The notes under the pieces: model-generated
What the model was told of the DNA's origin: nothing
The model's database searches: none
What the model saw: the letters and a program-made list of their open reading frames with translations, nothing else
NCBI GenBank assembly: GCA_910578785.1
Contig: CAJTSJ010000001.1
Span: 124,001-188,000, forward strand
Direction: 5' to 3'
From: an uncultured Muribaculum sp.
GTDB taxonomy: Bacteria; Bacteroidota; Bacteroidia; Bacteroidales; Muribaculaceae
Length of the DNA: 64,000 nucleotides
Made by a program: the position numbers and the translations under genes
Shown: positions 34,805 through 42,942 of the stretch, one piece after another
How the letters are laid out: the number at the start of each line of letters is the position of its first letter
How positions within the stretch are numbered: position 1 is the first letter of the stretch

Positions 34805-34812
34805 TAAATTTG
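34805..34812 (+). promoter_or_regulatory. -7 box TAAATTTG of rpmE2
   Basis: Exact TAnnTTTG match with a leader of about 75 bases before the ATG. Confidence 0.5.
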
Positions 34813-34890
34813 CACGCCATTACAGATTGTCGCCTTACCAGCGTAATTTAGTAAATCTGAACAACAACAAATATAAAAACTATAAAAACG

Positions 34891-35145
34891 ATGAAACAAG
34901 ACATCCATCCTTCTAACTACCGCGAAGTAGTGTTCAAAGATATGTCGAACGACGAAATCTTCATCACTCGTTCGACCGTAGCCTCAAAAGAGACTATCGA
35001 AGTTGATGGCGTTACTTATCCTTTGGTAAAGCTTGAAATCACAAGCTCTTCACACCCGTTCTTTACCGGCAAGCAGAAGCTCGTCGACACCGCAGGACGT
35101 GTGGACAAGTTCATGAGCCGCTACGGCAACCGCAAGAAAAAGTAA
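34891..35145 (+). CDS. rpmE2: 50S ribosomal protein L31 type B
   Basis: 84 residues, starting MKQDIHPSNYREVVFKDMS and containing SSSHPFFTGKQKLVDTAGRVDKF. It is the zinc-independent type: the CxxC of L31 type A is absent. A terminator follows, so it is monocistronic. Confidence 0.97.
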   Translation: MKQDIHPSNYREVVFKDMSNDEIFITRSTVASKETIEVDGVTYPLVKLEITSSSHPFFTGKQKLVDTAGRVDKFMSRYGNRKKK

Positions 35146-35177
35146 TCGGTCTTGCAAACCGTTTCAACCCATACAGG

Positions 35178-35205
35178 CAAAGGCATCCGAATCCGGATGC
35201 CTTTG
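35178..35205 (+). terminator. Intrinsic terminator of rpmE2
   Basis: 12-bp perfect stem (35178-35189 with 35194-35205), 4-base loop, then TTATTTCT. Confidence 0.88.
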
Positions 35206-35279
35206 TTATTTCTATTCGCGCCCAATCTATTCTGCGAAACTTTTATAGCCTAAATAGTTCAAAAATTCCATAAAATGTG

Positions 35280-35287
35280 TACTTTTG
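35280..35287 (+). promoter_or_regulatory. -7 box TACTTTTG of aroE-comEC
   Basis: Exact TAnnTTTG match about 27 bases before the aroE ATG. The TTG of the box opens a false ten-codon extension. Confidence 0.5.
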
Positions 35288-35314
35288 TACAATTCATCAT
35301 TTCAACAATTCATT

Positions 35315-36067
35315 ATGGGCAGATACGAACGCACATTCGGACTGATAGGTTATCCATTAACCCACTCGTTTTCTCAAAACTTCTTCAACCAGAAGTTTGA
35401 AGCGGAAAACATAAGCGCGCAATACCTTAACTTTGAAATACCGGACATTGGCGATTTAATGGAAGTAGTGGCCGAATACCCTAACCTTTCCGGGTTAAAC
35501 GTAACGATTCCCTACAAGGAGCAAGTGCTGCCATATCTTGACGAAATAGACGAAGACGCAAAAAAAATCGGGGCTGTCAATGTCATTAAATTCATCCGGA
35601 AAAAAGACTCTCTCAAATTCAAGGGGTATAATTCTGACATAATCGGGTTCTGCGATTCAATAAAGCCTCTTTTGACACCACAACGCAAAAAAGCGCTGAT
35701 ATTAGGTACCGGCGGTGCTGCAAAAGCCGTCAGGCAGGGCCTGCTGAACCTCGGAGTAGAGCCTACTTACGTTTCCCGGACAAGGCGAGAAGGCGTCATC
35801 ACCTACGAAGACCTTACACCCGAAATTATGGCGGAACATAAAGTCATTGTAAACACCACCCCGCTTGGCATGTATCCTCATATCGACGAATGTCCGGACA
35901 TATTATATTCCGAACTGACACCCCAGCACCTTTGCTATGACCTGCTTTATAATCCGGATGTAACACTGTTCATGAAACGTGCACGCGAACACGGAGCACA
36001 AGTAAAGAATGGATTAGAAATGCTATTGCTGCAGGCATTCGTCTCCTGGAACATCTGGAACGAATAG
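35315..36067 (+). CDS. aroE: Shikimate dehydrogenase
   Basis: Reduces 3-dehydroshikimate with NADPH in aromatic amino acid synthesis. 250 residues: substrate motif GYPLTHSFSQNFFNQKF, NVTIPYK with the catalytic Lys, GAVNVIKF, NADP motif LGTGGAAKAV and NTTPLGMYP. ATG 35315 gives the standard MGRYERTFGLIGYPL start. Codon use is more A+T-rich than lepA or aspS. comEC follows 27 bases later. Confidence 0.95.
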   Translation: MGRYERTFGLIGYPLTHSFSQNFFNQKFEAENISAQYLNFEIPDIGDLMEVVAEYPNLSGLNVTIPYKEQVLPYLDEIDEDAKKIGAVNVIKFIRKKDSLKFKGYNSDIIGFCDSIKPLLTPQRKKALILGTGGAAKAVRQGLLNLGVEPTYVSRTRREGVITYEDLTPEIMAEHKVIVNTTPLGMYPHIDECPDILYSELTPQHLCYDLLYNPDVTLFMKRAREHGAQVKNGLEMLLLQAFVSWNIWNE

Positions 36068-36094
36068 CAAAGAGTCCCCCTCTCACTCATACAC

Positions 36095-37990
36095 ATGCGC
36101 CCTCCACTCTCCTATGTCCCCCTGTTGCCGTGGACAATACTTGTTGTCGCCGTCATAATCACCCTTAAGTTCCTTGGATTTTATACACCGGACACACCTG
36201 CTCTATTTAAAGGCAAAACGGCATACCAGGGAATAGTGACCGACATTACTGAATCAGACAGCGGACAAAAAGTAACAGCCGAATTTCAAGACTCCCTGAA
36301 CCGGCCATTCCTGGCCTTACTTACAATCGCCTCATTTGACCACCGGATAGAACTTGGCGACAGCATAATTGCCAACGCGATACTTTCCCTGCCGAAACGC
36401 GACGATTCCTATCCGGACGCATTCGACTATCAAAAACACCTGCAAGACAAAGGAATTTCAGCCGTGGGCTACGTTCCCGCGTCAAGCTTCTCAATAAAAT
36501 CGAAGAGCACATCATCGCTGACACAAGTCCGGCGATGGCAACAACGCGCCGTAGTGTTATTGAAAAGGAGCAGACTATCGGAAGGAAGCGCCAACTTTCT
36601 CGTAACAGCACTGCTCGGCGACACAACGTCGATGCCGGAGGATGTCAGAAATGTATTTTCCGGAGCCGGACAGGCCCATATTCTGGCTCTAAGCGGAATG
36701 CATGTCGGAATCATCACCATGGCTATACTCGTCATGTTGTTACCCCTCACCATACTAAGACTCCGACGCGCCAGACTGACAGCCACTATAATAATCCTTT
36801 GGGCCTATGCCGTATTCACAGGCTTGTCTCCGTCCGTTGTAAGAGCCGTCATTATGGCTACATGCATATCCGGAGGCTACATCCTGCAACGGCATCATGT
36901 ATCGTTCAATTCCCTACTAATGGCCGCAATCCTGATACTCGCAGTATCGCCCACACAATTGTTCGACATCGGATTTCAAATGTCATTCGTCTCTGTAGCG
37001 TGCATATTGCTGTTCATGCCTGCAATTCAAAGTAGAATAAACCGCAAAAACAGAATTGTTTACCATCTATCCACAGCACTGTCTTTAACGTTGTGCGCCA
37101 CGTTAGGATGCGGAATCATAACAGCCTACTACTTCCATACTTTCCCGCTATACTTTCTGCCGGCCAATCTTCCTCTGATGATAATATTACCTCCGCTGAT
37201 GGGCGGTGGCACACTATTGCTTATATTGGAGCATACCGGATATGACCCCTCATGGTTATGCCTGACGATAGACAGCATCTACAATTTAGCATACGGTTAT
37301 GCAGAATGGATCAGCCGGCTCCCTAATGCTATTATCAGAAATATATATCCACCTCAATCAATTTTCATTCCTTACTACGCATCCGTCCTATTACTCGCCC
37401 TCAGCCTATGGATCAGGAAGAAATGGGCATGGATTTCCTTATCCGCAACAGTGTCATTGATTGTCATAATACCTCTGGCGGTCACTGCAGAGAGTCCGGC
37501 AAGCGAATATTTCATTCCAAGGGACTACCGGAATGTCTCAATAGTCCATTACGACGGCAATGAAGCAATCCTGATAGCACTGTCATCACCGTTAAGGGCC
37601 AAAGATTTACTCAATGAAAGCAACGCCAAATACAGAGATTTCTTAGGACGAAGAAATCTCGATTCAATATATCTTTTTGACTACACAGCCACGAAACCGG
37701 GCATTATACGAAATTACAACCATGTAAAGATAAACGAAACCTCATACATATTCATTGATTCCGACTCATTGCCGGATGCCCAGGCTGGCAATCGCGTCAA
37801 CTACGCCGTAATATGCAACGGCTTCAAGGGCAACATACTTGACATTCCGGGTGCCGTTTCGCCCGACACCATACTGTTGAGTGCAAACTTAAATGCCAGG
37901 AGACACAACAGATACGAGGATTCCCTGCAAGTCCACAATATACCGTACCGCTCTCTACGGCATTCTACACACCACGTAAAGAACCTTTAG
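36095..37990 (+). CDS. comEC: ComEC/Rec2-type DNA-uptake channel protein
   Basis: 631 residues. N-terminal helices and an OB-like DUF4131 region precede the multi-helix competence domain (FSGAGQAHILALSGMHVGIITM, TGLSPSVVRAVIMA, FDIGFQMSFVSV). In transforming bacteria it forms the inner-membrane channel for single-stranded DNA. The C-terminal 160 residues (from about SASEYFIPRDYRN) occupy the place of the metallo-beta-lactamase domain but show no HxHxDH motif, so that domain is degenerate or replaced. Its stop codon overlaps that of convergent ugd. Whether it works in DNA uptake here is unknown. Confidence 0.88.
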   Translation: MRPPLSYVPLLPWTILVVAVIITLKFLGFYTPDTPALFKGKTAYQGIVTDITESDSGQKVTAEFQDSLNRPFLALLTIASFDHRIELGDSIIANAILSLPKRDDSYPDAFDYQKHLQDKGISAVGYVPASSFSIKSKSTSSLTQVRRWQQRAVVLLKRSRLSEGSANFLVTALLGDTTSMPEDVRNVFSGAGQAHILALSGMHVGIITMAILVMLLPLTILRLRRARLTATIIILWAYAVFTGLSPSVVRAVIMATCISGGYILQRHHVSFNSLLMAAILILAVSPTQLFDIGFQMSFVSVACILLFMPAIQSRINRKNRIVYHLSTALSLTLCATLGCGIITAYYFHTFPLYFLPANLPLMIILPPLMGGGTLLLILEHTGYDPSWLCLTIDSIYNLAYGYAEWISRLPNAIIRNIYPPQSIFIPYYASVLLLALSLWIRKKWAWISLSATVSLIVIIPLAVTAESPASEYFIPRDYRNVSIVHYDGNEAILIALSSPLRAKDLLNESNAKYRDFLGRRNLDSIYLFDYTATKPGIIRNYNHVKINETSYIFIDSDSLPDAQAGNRVNYAVICNGFKGNILDIPGAVSPDTILLSANLNARRHNRYEDSLQVHNIPYRSLRHSTHHVKNL

Positions 37991-39321
37991 CCGATTTTCA
38001 AATACGTAAAGCCATTTTCCAGCACCTCGTCGCGGTCGAATATGTTACGTCCGTCGACAATCACAGGACGCTCCTCCCCATCGGCAGAAGGCTGTGGACG
38101 CATGACCCTCTTCAACACCTGCCATGACGGCACTCGGAACTGCTTCCATTCCGTAATCAACGCCAAAGCATCCGCATCCATCACCGCATCATACATATCC
38201 TTGCAATAAACGACGCAGTCGCCTATTCGACGACGACATTCTTCCATTGCCACGGGATCATATACCTTAACAGTAGCGCCTGCCTCCAAAAGCCGGTTTA
38301 TCACGACCAATGCAGGAGCCTCTCGCATATCGTCCGTCTCAGGCTTGAATGCCAGGCCCCAGAGCGCGACAGTCTTTCCGCGAAGTTCTCCAAGAGCACT
38401 TTTAAGCTTCTTAACCACTATCTCCTTCTGACGCTCATTGACAGCCTCAACAGCCTCAATCACCCCCATCACATATCCATGTTCACGTCCGGTATGAGCC
38501 AATGCCTTTACATCTTTGGGGAAACACGAGCCTCCATAGCCGCATCCGGCATAAAGAAATTTAGAGCCGATACGCGCATCAGTTCCTATGCCCTTTCTGA
38601 CCATATCTACGTCGGCACCTACAAGATCGCACAAGTTTGCGATGTCGTTCATAAACGATATTCTGGTAGCCAACATTGCATTTGCCGCATATTTTGTCAT
38701 TTCGGCCGACGGAATGTCCATGAAATACACACGGAAGTTATTTGTAAGGAAAGGCCGGTAAAGCTTCGTCATCACTTTTCTTGCCCTGTCCGACTCGACT
38801 CCAACCACAACCCTGTCAGGCGACATAAAATCCTTGATTGCAGCCCCCTCCTTTAAGAATTCCGGATTCGACGCCACCTCAAACGGCACGTCGACACCAC
38901 GCCTGGTGAGCTCTTCGGCAATAACTGATTTTACCTTTTCGGCCGTCCCTACCGGAACAGTCGATTTCGTGACCAAAATCGTATACTTGTTTATATGACG
39001 GCCAAAGTTTCTGGCAACATCAAGTACATACCTCAAATCGGCAGACCCGTCTTCATCAGGAGGAGTGCCCACAGCGGAAAATACGACTTCAACGTCGTCA
39101 AGCACCTCCGTCAAATCCGTTTTAAAGTGAAGACGTCCGGCTTCGACATTACGTCCGACCAAATCGGCAAGCCCGGGTTCATAAATAGGAATCTCTCCGC
39201 GCAACAGACGATTAATCTTGGCTTCGTCAATGTCGACACATGTCACATCAATTCCCATCTCAGAAAAGCAGGCACCCGAAACGAGTCCCACATATCCGGT
39301 CCCGACAACAGCTATTTTCAT
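37987..39321 (-). CDS. ugd: UDP-glucose 6-dehydrogenase
   Basis: Oxidises UDP-glucose to UDP-glucuronate with NAD. 444 residues: NAD motif GTGYVGLVSGACF, catalytic-site SNPEFLKEGAA, FLYAGCGYGGSCFPKDVKAL with the active cysteine, and KTVALWGLAFKPETDDMREAP. It supplies UDP-glucuronate for capsule or exopolysaccharide and lies 25 bases downstream of the CapD-type gene in the same unit. Confidence 0.96.
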   Translation of the reverse strand: MKIAVVGTGYVGLVSGACFSEMGIDVTCVDIDEAKINRLLRGEIPIYEPGLADLVGRNVEAGRLHFKTDLTEVLDDVEVVFSAVGTPPDEDGSADLRYVLDVARNFGRHINKYTILVTKSTVPVGTAEKVKSVIAEELTRRGVDVPFEVASNPEFLKEGAAIKDFMSPDRVVVGVESDRARKVMTKLYRPFLTNNFRVYFMDIPSAEMTKYAANAMLATRISFMNDIANLCDLVGADVDMVRKGIGTDARIGSKFLYAGCGYGGSCFPKDVKALAHTGREHGYVMGVIEAVEAVNERQKEIVVKKLKSALGELRGKTVALWGLAFKPETDDMREAPALVVINRLLEAGATVKVYDPVAMEECRRRIGDCVVYCKDMYDAVMDADALALITEWKQFRVPSWQVLKRVMRPQPSADGEERPVIVDGRNIFDRDEVLENGFTYLKIG

Positions 39322-39346
39322 CGATTCACATTAAATCAATTAATCT

Positions 39347-41305
39347 CTATTTTGAATCTTCCGAAGCCACATTCAACTCCTTATCATACTTTTCATAAAT
39401 AGAGTTTTTCGACTTAAATTCCGGAACCGTCTGCTTCATCAACCGTACCATAGCCGGGATTTCTACAGCCCTGGACAATTCTTCAAGATTATCAACCGCC
39501 GACATAGCATCAGACAGTGAGTATTCACGAACCTTTGCGATTCTTATTCTATTATGATCCGTAGGTATGGTATTCTCCGTATTTGACAGAACTTCCTCAT
39601 ATAATTTTTCACCGGGGCGCAAACCGGTGTATTCAATCTTAATATCCTGATTAGGGACAAAACCTGCCAGTTCAATCATTCTTCGTGCCAGCGAAGCAAT
39701 TTTAACAGACTCTCCCATATCGAATACAAAAATCTGATTGCCGGTAGTCATTGTCGCAGCCTCCATTACCAAACGACAAGCTTCCGGTATGGTCATAAAG
39801 AATCTTGTTATTTCAGGATGCGTAACGGTTACCGGACCTCCCTTAGCTATCTGTTCCCGGAAACGAGGTATTACAGAACCATTCGATCCAAGCACATTTC
39901 CAAACCGTGTCGTAACAAATCTCGTATTACCTTTCTTTTCACCGGAAGCAAGCGCAAGGCCAAGCGACTGAACATATATTTCAGCCAGACGTTTTGTACA
40001 TCCCATTATATTGGTGGGATTAACAGCCTTGTCCGTCGATATCATAACCATTTTTTCAGCACCATATTCAAGGCACTTATCCGCTACATTGCGTGAACCA
40101 GCCACATTTACCAACACGGCCTCGCAAGGGTTCTCCTCCATCAACGGCACATGCTTATAAGCCGCCGCGTGGAACACGACCTGCGGATTATATTTACGGA
40201 ACACAAAATCAAGACGGGCAGGAATACGGACATCACCTATGACCGGAACAAAATCAAGGTCTGGGTAACGCTCTTCAAACTCCAGTCGAACATTGTGCAT
40301 AGGCGTTTCAGCGTTGTCAAACATAACAAGTTTTCCAATACCGAAACCGGCTAACTGGCGACACAATTCCGAGCCAATGGATCCGGCCGCACCTGTTACA
40401 AGTATCGTCTTACCACGAAATTCAGCGCGAATTTCTTCCATTGAAATCTTAATTTCATCACGGCCCAATAAGTCTTCGATTTTTATCTCTCTGACCCCGT
40501 TCTTCATAACGCGGCCATCTATTATCTCATCTATCGGAGGTGCAATAAGAGCCTTCATTCCATTGTCTACGGCATATTTCACAAGACGCTCCTGCTCAAT
40601 GCGAGCCTCTTCCTCCTTAGCAAACAGCACTGCCGAAATATCTCGTCCCGTATTTAGCGACCTCAAGTCTTCCAGTTTATCGAAATAGAACACAGGACAA
40701 CCGGATATAGTATTGTTTAAAGTACCACCCGGTGAAAGAAAGCCAACAACATCGTAGTGCGGAGACTGAGACAAACGTTTCACCAAAGCTACGGACTTAT
40801 CGCCGGTTCCGTAAACGAGAACATGCTGAACATTCTGACGTCTTCTTATATTGCTTTTTATCCTGTCGTACATTACAACCATTATGACGCGCACAAATAT
40901 CAACGCCGTGATAGTCAATGCCATGTCAAGTATAAGCAATGACAAATCCGTCAATACCCCCATTTCTCTCAACTTACCCAACCATGGCAAAACCATCAGC
41001 AAAACCGACAGCAAAACTTCCTTTGACACCACGGCAGATAAAAGCAAGCCAATCTCTCTAAGAGTCGTGTGGCGAATGACGATGCGGTATGTATGAAGCA
41101 AATAAAAGCTTATTGCAGACACTACAACAGAACCGCCAAGCCAGACAATCGGCAACGATGCAGATACAAACAGATTTTTATCATGCAACGAAAACAATGC
41201 TAATGCAATCGCACTTGCAATAAACGACACCGCCAAATCGATACATAAAATCGCCCAGGAATTTAAATAACGCGCCAAAAATGGCCTCAGGCTTTCAAAT
41301 TTCAT
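39347..41305 (-). CDS. Membrane nucleotide-sugar epimerase/dehydratase (CapD/FlaA1/WbpM-type)
   Basis: About 652 residues from ATG 41305. Four N-terminal membrane helices and a CoA-binding-like domain (VLVYGTGDKSVALVKRL) precede the catalytic SDR domain: NAD motif VTGAAGSIGSELCRQL, FHAAAYKHVPLME, ISTDKAVNPTNIMG and GLRPGEKLYEEVL. The usual YxxxK is replaced by MxxxK in MGCTKRLAEIYV, a feature of UDP-GlcNAc 4,6-dehydratases of the WbpM/FlaA1 class. It probably makes a 4-keto-6-deoxy sugar precursor for surface glycans. A frame extends 28 codons upstream but runs into the promoter box, so 41305 is chosen. Confidence 0.92.
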   Translation of the reverse strand: MKFESLRPFLARYLNSWAILCIDLAVSFIASAIALALFSLHDKNLFVSASLPIVWLGGSVVVSAISFYLLHTYRIVIRHTTLREIGLLLSAVVSKEVLLSVLLMVLPWLGKLREMGVLTDLSLLILDMALTITALIFVRVIMVVMYDRIKSNIRRRQNVQHVLVYGTGDKSVALVKRLSQSPHYDVVGFLSPGGTLNNTISGCPVFYFDKLEDLRSLNTGRDISAVLFAKEEEARIEQERLVKYAVDNGMKALIAPPIDEIIDGRVMKNGVREIKIEDLLGRDEIKISMEEIRAEFRGKTILVTGAAGSIGSELCRQLAGFGIGKLVMFDNAETPMHNVRLEFEERYPDLDFVPVIGDVRIPARLDFVFRKYNPQVVFHAAAYKHVPLMEENPCEAVLVNVAGSRNVADKCLEYGAEKMVMISTDKAVNPTNIMGCTKRLAEIYVQSLGLALASGEKKGNTRFVTTRFGNVLGSNGSVIPRFREQIAKGGPVTVTHPEITRFFMTIPEACRLVMEAATMTTGNQIFVFDMGESVKIASLARRMIELAGFVPNQDIKIEYTGLRPGEKLYEEVLSNTENTIPTDHNRIRIAKVREYSLSDAMSAVDNLEELSRAVEIPAMVRLMKQTVPEFKSKNSIYEKYDKELNVASEDSK

Positions 41306-41358
41306 AATGCTTATAAATAATATTTCTGAACCAAGTAATTTTTTAGATTCCTTAACTG

Positions 41359-41366
41359 CAAAGATA
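41359..41366 (-). promoter_or_regulatory. -7 box TATCTTTG for the capD-ugd unit
   Basis: Exact TAnnTTTG match on the minus strand, about 53 bases before ATG 41305. Confidence 0.5.
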
Positions 41367-41451
41367 TAAAATCTCCCGGTATTATACAAACTTGTTACAA
41401 CCTTATTTGCCCAATCAAATTTGGCAAAGCCGATTTTAAAACAAAATCAGC

Positions 41452-41496
<45 letters not shown>

Positions 41497-41507
41497 GGCA
41501 TTAATTC

Positions 41508-41545
41508 AAAAGCGGGAATGCTTACGATAAACCATACCCGCTTTT
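41508..41545 (-). terminator. Terminator of tRNA-Arg
   Basis: 9-bp stem AAAAGCGGG/CCCGCTTTT (41508-41516 with 41537-41545), 20-base loop, starting two bases beyond the tRNA 3' end. Confidence 0.7.
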
Positions 41546-41547
41546 CG

Positions 41548-41621
41548 TGATCCGGTTGGGATTCGAACCCAAGACCCACAGCTTAGAAGGCTGTTGCTCT
41601 ATCCAGCTGAGCTACCGGACC
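41548..41621 (-). tRNA. tRNA-Arg (anticodon TCT)
   Basis: Minus-strand cloverleaf: acceptor GGTCCGG with CCGGATC (one G-U), D-arm AGCTCAGCTGGATAGAGC, anticodon loop CTTCTAA (anticodon at 41585-41587), T-arm TTGGGTTCGAATCCCAA. Discriminator A; CCA not encoded. Confidence 0.95.
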
Positions 41622-41637
41622 TCACCTTAATTTTGTG

Positions 41638-41645
41638 CAAAGTTA
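41638..41645 (-). promoter_or_regulatory. -7 box TAACTTTG of tRNA-Arg
   Basis: Exact TAnnTTTG match about 17 bases upstream of the tRNA 5' end. Confidence 0.5.
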
Positions 41646-41710
41646 GTGTTTTTTGCCATACCTGACAAATATTTTTCTCAAGTAATCGGATTTACGTCAA
41701 TTGTCGCCGT

Positions 41711-42595
41711 CTATCCGAGTCGTTCGAGCACCTGACGGATTTTCTCATAAGTGGTTATTCTGGTCGGGACGAGAGGCAAGCGCAACTCATTTTCGATATA
41801 ACCCATCGCATGCAACAGACATTTCACCCCAGCCGGATTACCATCGACAAACAGCAGACTGAACAGCTCCGTAAACCGGTGGTGAATCATTAGCGCACGA
41901 GTATAGTCGCCCTCAAGAGCAAGGCGCACCATCCTTGAAAACTCACGCGGGAACGCATTGCCTATTACAGATATCACACCTACCGCCCCCAACGTTATCA
42001 GAGGATAGGTGATGCCGTCGTCGCCGGATATGACCATAAAGTCTTCCGGTTTATTCTTTATTATATCATCTATTTGCGAAAAATTGCCCGATGCTTCTTT
42101 TATACCTATGATATTGTCAAAATCACGAGCCAGACGCAACGTGGTTTCTGCCGTCATGTTTACCCCGGTACGGCCAGGAACATTGTATAATATTATAGGC
42201 AACGGAGAAGCTTCAGATAGAGCCTTGTAATGCTGATATATGCCCTCCTGCGACGGCTTGTTATAATAAGGCACCACCGACAGCACGGCACTATATGCCG
42301 ATAAGTCCTCAGATTTCAGTTGCTCCACGAGTGCGAGTGTATTATTGCCGCCGATACCGACCACCAAAGGCACACGTCCGGCGACACGTTCTACAACGAA
42401 CTTCTTAACGGCATCCTTTTCCTCAGCGTTGAGCGTAGCCGTTTCAGCAGTAGTGCCAAGCACAACAAGAAAGTCTACACCATTTTTCACCTGATATTCA
42501 AGCAAGCGCGCAAGAGCATTAAAATCAATCGATTTATCATGCTTAAACGGAGTGATTAGCGCCACTCCCATTCCTTTTAAACAAATACGCGACAT
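41711..42595 (-). CDS. dapA: 4-hydroxy-tetrahydrodipicolinate synthase
   Basis: Condenses aspartate semialdehyde with pyruvate, the first step of the lysine/diaminopimelate branch. 294-residue TIM barrel: ALITPFKHD, GTTAETATL, the YNVPGRTG motif with its tyrosine, and IIGIKEASGN with the Schiff-base lysine. ATG at 42595; a TAACTTTG box lies 30 bases upstream. Shares the aspartate-family pathway with thrA at the other end of the window. Confidence 0.97.
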   Translation of the reverse strand: MSRICLKGMGVALITPFKHDKSIDFNALARLLEYQVKNGVDFLVVLGTTAETATLNAEEKDAVKKFVVERVAGRVPLVVGIGGNNTLALVEQLKSEDLSAYSAVLSVVPYYNKPSQEGIYQHYKALSEASPLPIILYNVPGRTGVNMTAETTLRLARDFDNIIGIKEASGNFSQIDDIIKNKPEDFMVISGDDGITYPLITLGAVGVISVIGNAFPREFSRMVRLALEGDYTRALMIHHRFTELFSLLFVDGNPAGVKCLLHAMGYIENELRLPLVPTRITTYEKIRQVLERLG

Positions 42596-42624
42596 AAAAT
42601 ATGTTGTGGATGTTTTTGTTATTG

Positions 42625-42632
42625 CAAAGTTA
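42625..42632 (-). promoter_or_regulatory. -7 box TAACTTTG of dapA
   Basis: Exact TAnnTTTG match on the minus strand, about 30 bases before the ATG. Confidence 0.5.
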
Positions 42633-42833
42633 TGTATATTCCCTCTTTTTTACAACACTTGCCAATATTTTTAAGTTCGGAAAGCGAGTCATTCACTTTT
42701 TACATCACCTTTGCCATATTAAACTACTAATCAAGATGGATGCAAGAATGATTCATACTAACCGGAACCGCAACTGAAATACTTGCGAAGCAAAGGCCTG
42801 CACTATTAGACATCACGACCCAAACACAACAGA

Positions 42834-42914
42834 AAGGCCGGACTGCTTTTTCTGAAGTGACCCCAAAAGTTTTGTGTCTAACTTTTGGGGTGCAGTTCAT
42901 TTCAGTCCGGCCTT
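42834..42914 (-). terminator. ftsH terminator containing a nested IS-end-like palindrome
   Basis: Outer arms AAGGCCGGACTG/CAGTCCGGCCTT (42834-42845 with 42903-42914) form a 12-bp stem typical of an intrinsic terminator. Inside its loop sits a second perfect 12-bp palindrome, ACCCCAAAAGTT/AACTTTTGGGGT (42860-42871 with 42880-42891). The inner part, with flanking TGAAGTG and GCAGTTCA, resembles the terminal inverted repeats of IS3-family elements placed back to back. No transposase remains. Confidence 0.7.
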
Positions 42915-42942
42915 ATATTTAGAAACTGTCTAAACTCTTCAA

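Larger units (their letters stand above)
42596..42942. other. Intergenic region dapA / ftsH
   Basis: No gene seen. It contains the dapA promoter (42625-42632), an A+T-rich stretch without features, and the compound palindrome at 42834-42914 next to the ftsH stop. Confidence 0.6.
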
